A stretch of 23,551 bases of DNA, from contig JBLHRR010000082.1 of assembly GCA_047626155.1 (NCBI GenBank), positions 1 through 23,551 on the forward strand, given 5' to 3'. Source of the stretch: CALGLS01 sp047626155. Lineage in GTDB: Bacteria; Bacteroidota; Bacteroidia; Chitinophagales; Saprospiraceae. Shown here one piece after another: positions 1-7,415 of this stretch. The position numbers and the translations under genes are program-made. Each line of letters starts with the position of its first letter. Position 1 is the first letter of the stretch. The notes below the pieces were generated by a model, which worked only from the letters and a program-made list of their open reading frames with translations, did no database searches and was not told the DNA's origin.

Positions 1-10
1 ATATTATATC

Positions 11-144
11 TTTAGATCAGAGGAAAATTGAGGGGTGAGTTATTCCTGAGTCGGAATAACTCACCATCAACAAATTATAATCCCATGAACATATCCGTGT
101 TTGTGGCCAGGTCTTTCTCCTGACTGTCGAGCCTTTACTGCGAC
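11..144. repeat. Hairpin-rich tandem element, copy 1
   Basis: This is the first of two tandem copies about 139 bp apart. It contains a perfect 13-bp stem (34-46 with 53-65) around the 6-nt loop TGAGTC, then a conserved single-stranded core (64-107), then two smaller hairpins: CAGG/CCTG at 108-111 and 119-122, and GTCG/CGAC at 126-129 and 141-144. The core is almost identical to copy 2, while the small hairpins differ in sequence but are kept as hairpins. No open frame of useful length covers it. It could be a structured RNA, a dispersed intergenic element or a relic of a mobile element; I do not recognise the family. Confidence 0.6.
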
Positions 145-150
145 TATATA

Positions 151-277
151 TTTGATCTGAGAAAAATTGAAGGGCGAGTCATTCCTGAGTCGGAATGACT
201 CACCATCAACAAATTATAATCCCATGAACATATCCGTATTTGTGGCCTTTCTCAGGCGATATTCAGCCTTTGCTGAA
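151..277. repeat. Hairpin-rich tandem element, copy 2
   Basis: Second copy of the element at 11-144. The main stem is 173-185 with 192-204, the same TGAGTC loop, with one C-A mismatch (175/202). Relative to copy 1, the pair T41-A58 has become C180-G197, a compensatory change that keeps the stem. The core from 203 to 247 matches copy 1 except at about one position. The downstream hairpins are GCCT/AGGC (244-257 region) and TTCAGC/GCTGAA (262-267 and 272-277). These occupy the same places as in copy 1 but with different bases. Confidence 0.6.
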
Positions 278-821
278 TTTGTAATTCTTTTCGATTTCCA
301 CTAGTTCCTTCTAATTACAATACAAATATGGGGACTAATTGGGCCTTACCAAAGGACAAAAAGAGACTTTTGTGAATAGTTTTGTTTCTTTTTTCATTCG
401 ATTATAAAGGCTTTTACGCGTATTTTATGGGTAAAAACCTTGTGTGTGTTATTCTAAGGTGAAAAATATGTGAAAAAAAGTACATCTTTTTTAGCTTGTT
501 TTGTGGATATTATTCAATGATTTATGGGTAAATAAACTTTATAAGTGGTTTATTTTCTTTTTTTTACTAGAAGGATGGCCCGAAAACTATGCGTTTTTTA
601 CTTTTTTTGGACTTGCTGTTTACTAATTAATTGGCGATAGGGCGATCTTTGTAATAGAAGTACTTGGGGAAAGGGAAAAAGCCAGGTCTTAATATATGTT
701 ACTTCTGATGATAAGCGTTTCATTTACCAGAAAGGCAGTGAAATCGAGGGTTTTTGATATTATCCCTATATTAGCGATAATAATAAAGTATAAGGAAAAT
801 ATTATCATTAGATAGAACTTG
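278..821. other. AT-rich intergenic region without a gene
   Basis: No credible coding sequence is present on either strand. Visible structure is limited to a 12-mer TTTATGGGTAAA found twice (424-435 and 521-532) and an AT-rich inverted repeat AAATAAAC/GTTTATTT (530-537 and 548-555) followed by a T-rich run (556-565), which could be a weak terminator for rightward transcription. I see no tRNA or convincing promoter. Confidence 0.5.
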
Positions 822-893
822 CCATCCCGAGCTTAAAGGTATTCCCTGATTAACGGTTAATTATGGAGGCTGACCTTTTCGGGATGGTTTTTT
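822..893 (+). ncRNA. Compact structured RNA or attenuator ending in a terminator-like T run
   Basis: The outer stem CCATCCCGA (822-830) pairs perfectly with TCGGGATGG (879-887) and is followed by six T residues (888-893). Inside it, AAAGGT (835-840) pairs with ACCTTT (873-878), and the apical part contains the palindrome ATTAAC-G-GTTAAT (849-861) flanked by TCC/GGA (843-845 and 865-867). The nested stems plus the T run fit a transcribed structured RNA or an attenuator upstream of the lipoprotein gene at 1042. No coding gene lies upstream that would need a terminator here. The RNA family is not recognised. Confidence 0.45.
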
Positions 894-1041
894 GTTTTCA
901 AGGCCTTTCGGCTTATCGGAAGTCTTCAGAGGATTGACTTGCTCAGAACTTATTACTAGATAAGGTCTACGGTAAGAAGAGCTCCCTCCAATACCTAAAG
1001 ATCGGATATCGAATAACCGCTATCAAACACAACACAACTAC

Positions 1042-2415
1042 ATGAAAAAATTACTCTTCTTTTTTTTTATAAGCTTATTGTTAAGCAATTGCAAAACCAA
1101 TAAACCGACTCGGCCTGTTGAAATTTATAAAACGGCAGAAGCACTTCCAGCTTCCACCATACGCCTTCCGCTCAGCATCTCTTTGGATGACTTGGAAAAA
1201 ACCATCAACGATCAAATTGACAAACTCTTTATTGACGGAGCTGTCCTTCCTGAAGATTATGGCAATGGACTGAAAGTTAAAGTAACAAAAAACGGTACCA
1301 TCCGACTTGCTGCCAAAGGCCGTTCCGTAACCTTCGATGTGCCGCTTGATTTAAAATTGGAAAAGAATGTTGGCTTCACAGATCTAAAAGCAGATGGAGC
1401 CATTACCCTAAGTTTGCAAACCAATTATAAAATAGATCAGGATTGGAATATCAAAACGGAAACGTCCGTCACGAACTACAAGTGGACTAATAAGCCAATT
1501 CTCGATATGGGTATTATTAAAGTTCCATTAGAAGGAATGGCAAACCAACTTATCGATAGAAGCAAGGAAACCCTCACCAGAGAAATAGACAAGCAACTGC
1601 AAGAACGATTCGCACTAAAAGAATACGCTCAGCTGGCAGTAGATACCTTGCAAAAGCCTTTTCTGGTTTCTGAAGAATATGATGCCTGGCTTTCCGTTCG
1701 TCCCAGCAGGATTATTATGGCACCTTTAGAAACCAATCAAAGAAAGGTGAGCACTGCGATATTACTAGAAGCTAAAACGGATATTACCGTTGATAAAACT
1801 AACATGAATATTACAAGTTTTGAAAAACTACCAACGCTAGAAGAGCAAGAAGTAGAAGGGGAGGGCTTCCAATTTTATTTTCAAACCAAAGTGCCCTATC
1901 ATCTTATAGAAGCTGAAGCTAAAAAACAACTCCTTGGTGAAGTCTTCGAAGATGGCAAACGAAAGGTCAAAGTGGAAGACATAAAAGTCTATGGTCAAAA
2001 TGACCAACTCGTTGTCAACGCCAAACTTTCCGGTGATTACGATGGCAGCATATATCTATTGGGCAAACCGGTGTACAATAAAGATAAGGGCCAACTCGAA
2101 TTAGCTGACTTTGATTTTGAACTGAAAACCCGTCAATTTCTAAAGAAGAGCATGGCTTGGTTGCTTCAAAGGAACCTCAAAAAACAGTTGCAAGAGAATT
2201 TGAATTATCCGGTAAAAAAAGAATTGGAAGAGAGTAAAATGGCTATTCAGGAACAAATGAAAAATTTGGTTCAGCATCCACAATTAGAAGTCACAGGGAC
2301 TGTGGCTGATTTGACGATCAAGCAACTCTTTGTGGAAAAGGAACAGGTCGTTGTAGCGCTATATGCGAGTGGGGAAGTGAAGGTGGAGATTAAGGATTTG
2401 TTTATTAAGGAGTAG
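1042..2415 (+). CDS. DUF4403 family lipoprotein
   Basis: A 457-residue protein beginning with a lipoprotein signal: two lysines, a hydrophobic stretch rich in Phe and Leu, and a lipobox-like LLSNC with Cys17 as the expected acylated residue. It should therefore be anchored in the inner or outer membrane. The mature part starts with STIRLPLSISLDDLEKTINDQ and alternates beta-strand-like segments with amphipathic stretches. This pattern, and the total length, match my knowledge of the DUF4403 family of Bacteroidota, whose function is unknown. A relation to the lipid-binding TULIP fold is possible but is inference only. The ATG at 1042 is the only start that gives a complete signal peptide. The gene stands alone; a structured RNA or attenuator candidate lies about 150 bp upstream, and a bidirectional terminator lies about 300 bp downstream. 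Confidence 0.75.
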   Translation: MKKLLFFFFISLLLSNCKTNKPTRPVEIYKTAEALPASTIRLPLSISLDDLEKTINDQIDKLFIDGAVLPEDYGNGLKVKVTKNGTIRLAAKGRSVTFDVPLDLKLEKNVGFTDLKADGAITLSLQTNYKIDQDWNIKTETSVTNYKWTNKPILDMGIIKVPLEGMANQLIDRSKETLTREIDKQLQERFALKEYAQLAVDTLQKPFLVSEEYDAWLSVRPSRIIMAPLETNQRKVSTAILLEAKTDITVDKTNMNITSFEKLPTLEEQEVEGEGFQFYFQTKVPYHLIEAEAKKQLLGEVFEDGKRKVKVEDIKVYGQNDQLVVNAKLSGDYDGSIYLLGKPVYNKDKGQLELADFDFELKTRQFLKKSMAWLLQRNLKKQLQENLNYPVKKELEESKMAIQEQMKNLVQHPQLEVTGTVADLTIKQLFVEKEQVVVALYASGEVKVEIKDLFIKE

Positions 2416-2710
2416 AAAAAAACTGTGTCTCTTTGTGGTAGGGTGTATTGGACTTTATTTGGTTTCCGGTTTCCGGTTTCCGGTGTTCGGTATCCGGCGA
2501 ACGTACCAGAGGATGTAACTTCTCAATACGCAATAATATCGAATAATGAATATCGAATTTTGATTTTGATTCGAAATACCCTTAGTTGAAGACTCCCGCT
2601 GTGTGATCTAAATATTAATTAAGTGTTGCTCTTCTAGAGTGTTAAAAATCGCGTTTGCTTCACAAAACAAAAAAAACGTAGCGCCCTCGCGGTTCTCCCC
2701 CAAAAAACCA
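2416..2710. other. Intergenic spacer with a 7-bp tandem repeat
   Basis: There is no gene here. A heptamer tract (GGTTTCC x3, then GGTGTTC and GGTATCC) runs from 2461 to 2495. An inverted repeat TCGAAT/ATTCGA lies at about 2553-2575. The stretch 2650-2700 contains G+C-rich fragments such as GCGCCCTCGCGGTT that resemble the dispersed CTTTGCGGTT-type repeats seen elsewhere in the window. Confidence 0.5.
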
Positions 2711-2746
2711 AAAAATCCTTGCCGATTATTTCGACAAGGATTTTTT
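2711..2746. terminator. Bidirectional intrinsic terminator
   Basis: A stem formed by AAAAATCCTTG (2711-2721) and CAAGGATTTTT (2735-2745), extended by CGA/TCG after one mismatch (2722/2734), has a 5-nt TTATT loop. T runs exist on both sides once read on the appropriate strand. It lies between the convergent lipoprotein gene (plus) and hypothetical gene (minus), and could end both transcripts. Confidence 0.8.
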
Positions 2747-2826
2747 ATTTGATTCTTTATTAGCCTGGATCACCAATTAACTCAGTATTCCTAATTCATT
2801 ACCGAGGAAGCCTTTTATGATAGGGT

Positions 2827-3213
2827 TTAATTATAAATTTTGTCATAAATCATTTGCAAATCATAAGGCTTATCCTCCAAATGAATAAGGCAGATACAAC
2901 CATCGATTTGTTTTCCTGTGATATTCCCAAATTGTACATTGTAGTCAGAAGGAATGTTGAAAAATTTGTTGATAACATCTTCCGGAAAAATAGAGTCACT
3001 GTGCTTACCTAAGACAAAAGCAATATAGCTGCTTTGAATACTGGTGGCACTAATGCAAAAACTACCTATTTTATCCAATTTCTGGAAAGGATTGTCATCG
3101 TTGATACAGTGATTATGCTCTGTAACATAAGCCCCCAGCTCATTATACAGATCGACTAAATCTTTTTGTGGCGGATTTACCATCGCCCTTTTTACCATCT
3201 CATAGGTTATCAT
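2827..3213 (-). CDS. Small hypothetical protein, 128 aa
   Basis: This open frame encodes 128 residues with no signal peptide or membrane segment. It has mixed alpha/beta character with four cysteines (Cys36 in HNHC, Cys53, Cys106 and Cys108 in DGCICL) and a C-terminal IHLEDKPYDLQMIYDKIYN tail. I do not recognise a family. A soluble cytoplasmic protein of the SMI1/immunity size class would fit, but no motif supports that. The terminator at 2711-2746 lies just downstream in its reading direction, which supports a real transcribed gene. The ATG at 3213 has no clear Shine-Dalgarno sequence. The plus-strand frame at 3166-3372 overlaps its start and looks spurious. Confidence 0.55.
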   Translation of the reverse strand: MITYEMVKRAMVNPPQKDLVDLYNELGAYVTEHNHCINDDNPFQKLDKIGSFCISATSIQSSYIAFVLGKHSDSIFPEDVINKFFNIPSDYNVQFGNITGKQIDGCICLIHLEDKPYDLQMIYDKIYN

Positions 3214-3678
3214 GTTCGTAGGATTTTAGTGATACTCCTACTCCTAAGGCAAAAGCTTTGCCAAAGCATGTTCAAAAGATGCTCTGCCAGTGTAATCAGA
3301 AAGTCATGTAACCTTTTTAAAAAATATAATTTCGTGACAATCGCGTCTTGGGGAAAGATAATTGGCAATTGATAGATGTTGATTTGTTTAATGTGTATTT
3401 ATAGCCTTTATAGAAGTCTGAAATTTATTTTTAATAATTTTTTGAAATTTAAATGGAAATAAATATCCGGACCAATTTAGTGTGAATGCTCATAAAGAGC
3501 GAGAGACTAAATCCACGCTAGTTCTGTCTGATGAAAAACGATAGGGCTAGGGAGAATCGTATCAATATCAGCTACGAGAATCCGCGTTAACTCTGCGTTC
3601 TCAGCGGCCTCTGCGTGATTTAAAAAACGATAGTATTAAGAAAAGGGAATGTATTAGAAAGTATAATCCCAAAGGAGA
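3214..3678. other. Intergenic region with palindromes and a dispersed repeat fragment
   Basis: No convincing gene is present. Immediately upstream of the small minus-strand gene lie a palindrome GGCAAA-AGC-TTTGCC (3248-3262) and a GCAT/ATGC hairpin (3266-3282), possible operator or leader structures. The right part contains CTCTGCGTTCTCAGCGG and CCTCTGCGTGATTTAAAAAA (about 3591-3626), a fragment shared in large part with 13476-13500. Confidence 0.5.
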
Positions 3679-4734
3679 CTAAAGTTCCACCTCCGTAGCT
3701 CCATAGCCAAAGCGATGATGATACTCATTCTTATGCGAAACCACATAGGCATTATCATCCAACCATCGTGTAATCTCGTTTTTCAAGCGCCCTTTCCCAA
3801 GGCCATGAATGATGAAGACTTTAGGCACACCCAGCCTGATGGCCTTGTTCATATAAGCCTCAAAGTGCCTCGTCTGCAAATGTAGAATATCCGCATTAGT
3901 CATTCCATGTGAATTGTTTGTTAGATTTTCAAGGTGAAGGTCCAACTCATTATGAAATTCAGCGAAAGCTTTAGTGTTATAAGTGTTGTGGGTAACGTGA
4001 CTATTAGACTTCTTTTTGGGCTGTTCCTCCACTTTTCGTTGGGTATAGCTCTTTAGATCTTCTGTTTTAGGAGAAGCCTTCTCTGGTTCAAAATCATCAA
4101 AGACAATATAATGGTGTACCGGAATATCCAGAATGGGAGCTGTGGCTACTTTCTTAAAAAACTGTTGCGCCTTTATTTTTATGGTTTTTGAAAGCTTTTT
4201 ACCCGTCCCCTCTGTTGTAATCTGCCAGCAATCCAGCTCTACTTTCGGCGAATCATTAAGCATGTCAAAGGGCATTTCCTCAATGGCAATAGCGGTTAGT
4301 TTTTCCAATTTGCCATTTACGGTCTTCGTAGTATCTCTTTCATTGCTTAGCGCAAAACTATAGAGCGCGTCATACCTGGTGTCATTTATCAGGTGAATGA
4401 TGAATTTTTCCGTGGTACCATCAGCCCGTTTTCGTTCCTCAAAAGCTAGCTGAATGCCTATGCTTTTTAAAATCTGATATTGGCTTTCCGGAGCTATTCG
4501 CTTAGGTTGTTGCGGTACTTTTTTCTGCTTACCCGGTACGCTCTTCGCTTTGATGATGGGCTTATGAGGCGACCGCACATCATCCTCTATTCTGACCACA
4601 TCCTCCTCGAAGGCCGGAATGATTTCTCCATCATCCAACTCCACGTTGATCATGTCATTTTCCAACAACTTAATGATGGTTCCTTCCTCTCCTGTGTATT
4701 TGAATCTGATCCGGCTGCCTTTTATGAATAGCAT
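3679..4734 (-). CDS. DUF2027 domain protein with C-terminal Smr domain
   Basis: With the start chosen here (ATG at 4734, protein beginning MLFIKGSRIRFKYTGEEGTI) the protein has 351 residues. That N-terminus matches the small SH3/KOW-like barrel that usually opens DUF2027 proteins of Bacteroidota. The frame stays open to ATG codons at 4761 and 4806, but the latter would overlap the divergent methyltransferase start and leave no promoter space. After a Lys/Pro-rich linker comes a DUF2027 beta-rich central region. A Smr (small MutS-related) domain follows over the last 85-90 residues, with ELDLHLENL in place of the usual DLHG and the signature HGLGKGRLKNEI. Smr domains are nucleic-acid binding or nicking modules in other proteins; the role of DUF2027-Smr proteins is not established to my knowledge. 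Confidence 0.85.
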   Translation of the reverse strand: MLFIKGSRIRFKYTGEEGTIIKLLENDMINVELDDGEIIPAFEEDVVRIEDDVRSPHKPIIKAKSVPGKQKKVPQQPKRIAPESQYQILKSIGIQLAFEERKRADGTTEKFIIHLINDTRYDALYSFALSNERDTTKTVNGKLEKLTAIAIEEMPFDMLNDSPKVELDCWQITTEGTGKKLSKTIKIKAQQFFKKVATAPILDIPVHHYIVFDDFEPEKASPKTEDLKSYTQRKVEEQPKKKSNSHVTHNTYNTKAFAEFHNELDLHLENLTNNSHGMTNADILHLQTRHFEAYMNKAIRLGVPKVFIIHGLGKGRLKNEITRWLDDNAYVVSHKNEYHHRFGYGATEVEL

Positions 4735-4804
4735 TTTCTTATATTTAGTAGAGTTTGACATAAACTCTAATGAATTGTCACTGAAAACCAATACTTTTGC
4801 CGCC

Positions 4805-5446
4805 ATGAAATTACGCTGGAAGATAGCCCAGGCCGCAGAGATTCGTTGGTGGCAATCCTACCTTTCGGGAAAACCGAAGGCAGATTATACACAATGGAAA
4901 AACAACTACTGGCAAAATTTGTTAACTCAAATAGGAGTTAGCCCTCAAAAAAACGAGCGTATTCTCGATGCTGGTTGTGGTCCTGCCGGTATTTTCATGA
5001 CCTTTAAAAATCAGGAAGTCGATGCAGTCGATCCATTGCTCGATCAATATGAGGAGAAGTTAGCACATTTTGATAAAAATCAATATCCAAATGTCCGTTT
5101 CTTTTCACAGCCCCTTGAAAAATTTAAAAACAAAGAGCTTTACGATACGGTTTTTTGCCTGAATGCCATTAATCACGTGTCTGACCTCGATCGTTGTTTT
5201 GACAAATTGGTGAGCCATACTAAGGTAGGGGGCAAACTAGTGGTTTCCATAGACGCGCACAATTGGTCCTTTTTTCGCCATCTGTTTCGCGTAGTCCCTG
5301 GAGATATTCTTCACCCGCATCAATATAATTTAGAGGAGTACGAGAGCTTCTTGACCAATAGAGCTTGTGAAATAGAAAAGCCAGTTTTGATTGATAAGGC
5401 TTTCTTTTTTGATTATTATGTGATTGTAGCCAAACGCTTGGCTTAA
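4805..5446 (+). CDS. Class I SAM-dependent methyltransferase
   Basis: A 213-residue soluble protein. The SAM-binding motif I is ILDAGCGPAG (residues 53-62), followed by the acidic motif II (VDAVDP, residues 72-77). YDTVFCLNAINHVSDL matches motif IV, and GGKLVVSIDAHN fits the beta-5 region. The fold is of the Methyltransf_11/25 type; the substrate cannot be told from sequence. The frame is open far upstream (to 4619), but that extension would run through the oppositely oriented DUF2027-Smr gene, and the ATG at 4805 starts the methyltransferase-like sequence (MKLRWKIAQAAEIRWW). A -7-like TACTTTTG (4792-4799) lies so close to the start that a very short leader or leaderless transcript would result if it were used; no well-spaced -33 TTG accompanies it. 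Confidence 0.85.
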   Translation: MKLRWKIAQAAEIRWWQSYLSGKPKADYTQWKNNYWQNLLTQIGVSPQKNERILDAGCGPAGIFMTFKNQEVDAVDPLLDQYEEKLAHFDKNQYPNVRFFSQPLEKFKNKELYDTVFCLNAINHVSDLDRCFDKLVSHTKVGGKLVVSIDAHNWSFFRHLFRVVPGDILHPHQYNLEEYESFLTNRACEIEKPVLIDKAFFFDYYVIVAKRLA

Positions 5447-5812
5447 TAGATTTTATGTTGAAATATTTTGTATAGAAATCAAATAGATAATTTTTGTCAG
5501 AACGAAGCTCTTTTATGAGTTCGTAGCCTTAGCTACGGGCGAACATTAAAGAGCGATCCCAAAGGGTGACTGTTCAGTGAACAGTCAAGTGATTTAACCG
5601 CAAAGCGGAAGGGATGAGAAGTGCTGGCGAGAATTAGCATTTGAGGACATACAAACTATTTTGGAATAAAGTCTAATGTAAAACCTTCTTTGACAAATGA
5701 GGTGATTCCTCAAAAAGACTTTTCAAAAGCGACCGTAGAGCAACGGAGGGAGAGTTGGAAATTTTATTGAGGAATTATAAAACACGGAATTCGTCAAAGA
5801 ATTATATAAGAT
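5447..5812. other. Intergenic region with a cluster of hairpins
   Basis: No gene is visible in these 366 bp. At 5507-5554 nested complementary segments (GCTCTTT/AAAGAGC, GTTCG/CGAAC, TAGC/GCTA with loop CTTA) form a long hairpin. It is followed by a 9-bp palindrome TGACTGTTC-AGT-GAACAGTCA (5567-5587) and CCGC-AAA-GCGG (5598-5608). The remainder up to queE is AT-rich. A riboswitch for queE (preQ1 type) was considered but not recognised. Confidence 0.5.
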
Positions 5813-6442
5813 ATGTACAAAGTAAAAGAAATATATTACACCCTTCAAGGGGAAGGAGCCCAGACCGGGCGCCCAGCCATTTTCTGTCGTTTCACGGGCT
5901 GTAACCTGTGGACGGGTTTGGAGAAAGACCGCGATAAAGCCATCTGCCAATTTTGTGATACGGACTTCTGGGGAATGGATGGGGAGAACGGAGGAAAATA
6001 TACAGCAGCCTCTTTAGCGGAGAAGGTCATCGGATTATGGCCAGATAAAGATCAGGGGCAACCCTATGTCGTTTGTACGGGCGGAGAACCATTGTTACAA
6101 ATGGATGAAGAGCTGATCGCTGCTTTTCATGAGGTAGGGCTCCATATAGCTGTGGAAACCAATGGAACCATCAAAGCTCCTGCTGGCCTAGACTGGATTT
6201 GTGTAAGCCCCAAAGCAAATGCAGAATTATTATTAACAAAAGGAGATGAACTCAAAGTGATTTTCCCTCAAAAGAATGCAGAACCGGAGTTGTATGACAA
6301 ATTAGATTTCGATCACCTCTTCCTTCAGCCAATGGATGGGCCCCAAGGAATGGAGAATACGAAGCTTACGCTAAACTATTGTTTGGAAAATCCGAAATGG
6401 CGCCTGAGCTTGCAGACGCATAAGTGGTTGGAGATAAAGTAG
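5813..6442 (+). CDS. queE: 7-carboxy-7-deazaguanine synthase QueE
   Basis: A 209-residue radical-SAM enzyme of the queuosine/7-deazaguanine pathway. It converts 6-carboxy-5,6,7,8-tetrahydropterin, made by QueD, to 7-carboxy-7-deazaguanine, the substrate of QueC. The N-terminus YYTLQGEGAQTGRPAIFCRF is the family signature. The [4Fe-4S] cluster ligands are C30, C45 and C48 in the CX14CX2C spacing typical of this QueE type, not the CX3CX2C of most radical-SAM enzymes. The SAM-binding CTGGEPLLQ follows at about residues 86-94. CVSPKANAE and the C-terminal FLQPMDGP segments also match. Length is normal for the family. No other queuosine gene is adjacent, so the remaining steps must be encoded elsewhere. 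It is monocistronic by position, with a gap of 366 bp upstream and a convergent gene downstream. Confidence 0.95.
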   Translation: MYKVKEIYYTLQGEGAQTGRPAIFCRFTGCNLWTGLEKDRDKAICQFCDTDFWGMDGENGGKYTAASLAEKVIGLWPDKDQGQPYVVCTGGEPLLQMDEELIAAFHEVGLHIAVETNGTIKAPAGLDWICVSPKANAELLLTKGDELKVIFPQKNAEPELYDKLDFDHLFLQPMDGPQGMENTKLTLNYCLENPKWRLSLQTHKWLEIK

Positions 6443-6453
6443 AGGGTTGATCG

Positions 6454-6601
6454 GGGCAGATCAGGGTTTCCCACTAACGTAAATAGATGCAAATCGGGGC
6501 TTCATTTTCTTAATGTAAGTTTACAAGGAATATAAATGTTTGAATTTTGAGTATTTGGCTTAACCCAAATTGGTGCGAACTAAGGGAACCCTGATCCGCC
6601 C
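6454..6601. repeat. Long-range inverted repeat between queE and DUF1304 gene
   Basis: The arm 6454-6472 (GGGCAGATCAGGGTTTCCC) is complementary to 6584-6601 (GGGAACCCTGATCCGCCC) apart from one mismatch and one extra base. The arms are about 110 bp apart. The interior has no gene. It sits exactly between two convergent genes and may act in transcript ending, or it may be the remnant of a small non-autonomous element. Confidence 0.5.
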
Positions 6602-6652
6602 ATCTACCCTGACCTACCATTATCCACCCCTCAATATAACCAAGAGCCTTAT

Positions 6653-7018
6653 TTACATACTTAACAATAACAATACAATTCCAATTAAAGCCGGAACGCC
6701 CTGTGTCTTAAAAATCGACCAACTTACGCTATAGGCGCCATAGTTTGCTGCCACTAGTACGCAAGCCAAAAAGAAGAACCCTACATTCCAACTCCATTCC
6801 GGATCGGTAATCAGTAAAGACCAAATCAAACCGGCTGCTAGGAATCCATTATACAAACCCTGATTTGCTGCCATGACCTTCGTTGGTTCAAACATGTCTT
6901 GCGGAATGGTCTTAAATACTTTCCTTCCTTTCGTCGTCCAAGCAAACATTTCCAACCATAAGATATAGATATGTAATACAGCGACAAGCGCAATGACGAC
7001 TTTGGATGCAATTTCCAT
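6653..7018 (-). CDS. DUF1304 family membrane protein
   Basis: A 121-residue integral membrane protein with four predicted hydrophobic helices (about residues 7-27, 54-70, 77-97 and 103-120). The sequence LEMFAWTTKGRKVF after the first helix and the motif ANQGLYNGFLAAGLIW at the second are the hallmarks of DUF1304. The function of this family is unknown; it is widespread in bacteria as single small proteins. Start and length agree with the family. It is convergent to queE and separated from it by the inverted repeat at 6454-6601. Upstream, the divergent promoter at 7138-7168 points away from it. Confidence 0.9.
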   Translation of the reverse strand: MEIASKVVIALVAVLHIYILWLEMFAWTTKGRKVFKTIPQDMFEPTKVMAANQGLYNGFLAAGLIWSLLITDPEWSWNVGFFFLACVLVAANYGAYSVSWSIFKTQGVPALIGIVLLLLSM

Positions 7019-7137
7019 AATGTTGGTTTTATTGATTTAAAATGGCTTTTATAAAGGTAGTAAAAAATCTTGCTTCTCAATATCAACCTAAAGAAATCAG
7101 CGCAACTGGGCGTAAACAAAAAGTTTTTAAATTTAAC

Positions 7138-7168
7138 TTGATAAAGTAACATTTTGTTTATATATTTG
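7138..7168 (+). promoter_or_regulatory. Bacteroidota-type promoter (TTG-N20-TATATTTG)
   Basis: TTG (7138-7140) and TATATTTG (7161-7168) match the -33 and -7 (TAnnTTTG) elements of the Bacteroidota primary sigma factor, with a 20-nt spacer. Transcription would start near 7175, directly at an 8-bp hairpin (ACCTGATG 7176-7183 with CATCAGGT 7202-7209). Confidence 0.55.
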
Positions 7169-7175
7169 TCATTGT

Positions 7176-7415
7176 ACCTGATGCACTAACTATTTCCTAT
7201 TCATCAGGTCGATTAAACATACTAATACACACAAGCTATGTAAGTATTTTGTTATTTGCTTGCATACTTTTTATTCGAGCAAACTAAGCCTCCCGTTTCC
7301 ACAAGGGCAGTAGCCCGTTTCACACAAGAATTTTTACTTGAGAATCCACACATTTTTTGTGCTGGCGGTCATGTGTCGTCAGCAAACCCAGTAATATTTT
7401 ACTGATGTATTTTTA
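7176..7415 (+). ncRNA. Candidate structured small RNA or long dinB leader
   Basis: Downstream of the promoter at 7138-7168 there is no useful open frame but a succession of hairpins: ACCTGATG/CATCAGGT (7176-7209), TATGTAAG/CTTGCATA (7237-7266, one G-U pair), TGCTG/CAGCA extended by CG/CG (7360-7384), and CAGTAA-TATT-TTACTG (7389-7404). The last is followed by the T-rich GATGTATTTTTATT and could be an intrinsic terminator. A short direct repeat CCCGTTTC..ACAAG occurs at 7292-7305 and 7314-7328. This arrangement fits a free-standing RNA of about 230-240 nt; alternatively it is the first part of a 450-nt leader of dinB. I do not recognise the family. Confidence 0.35.

Noticed and set aside
11..277. 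CRISPR array or tRNA pair at the window start
   Set aside because: There are only two long copies without uniform short repeats or spacers, and no cloverleaf or tRNA signature.
3166..3372. 68-residue plus-strand open frame
   Set aside because: It overlaps the start of the minus-strand hypothetical gene and palindromic DNA, has a basic unstructured composition and no recognisable feature.
4619..4804. N-terminal extension of the methyltransferase frame
   Set aside because: It lies antisense to the DUF2027-Smr N-terminal domain; the methyltransferase-like sequence begins only at the ATG at 4805.
5447..5812. preQ1 riboswitch upstream of queE
   Set aside because: The hairpins present do not show the short C-rich loop and A-rich tail pseudoknot expected of preQ1-I, and they lie 200-300 bp from the start.
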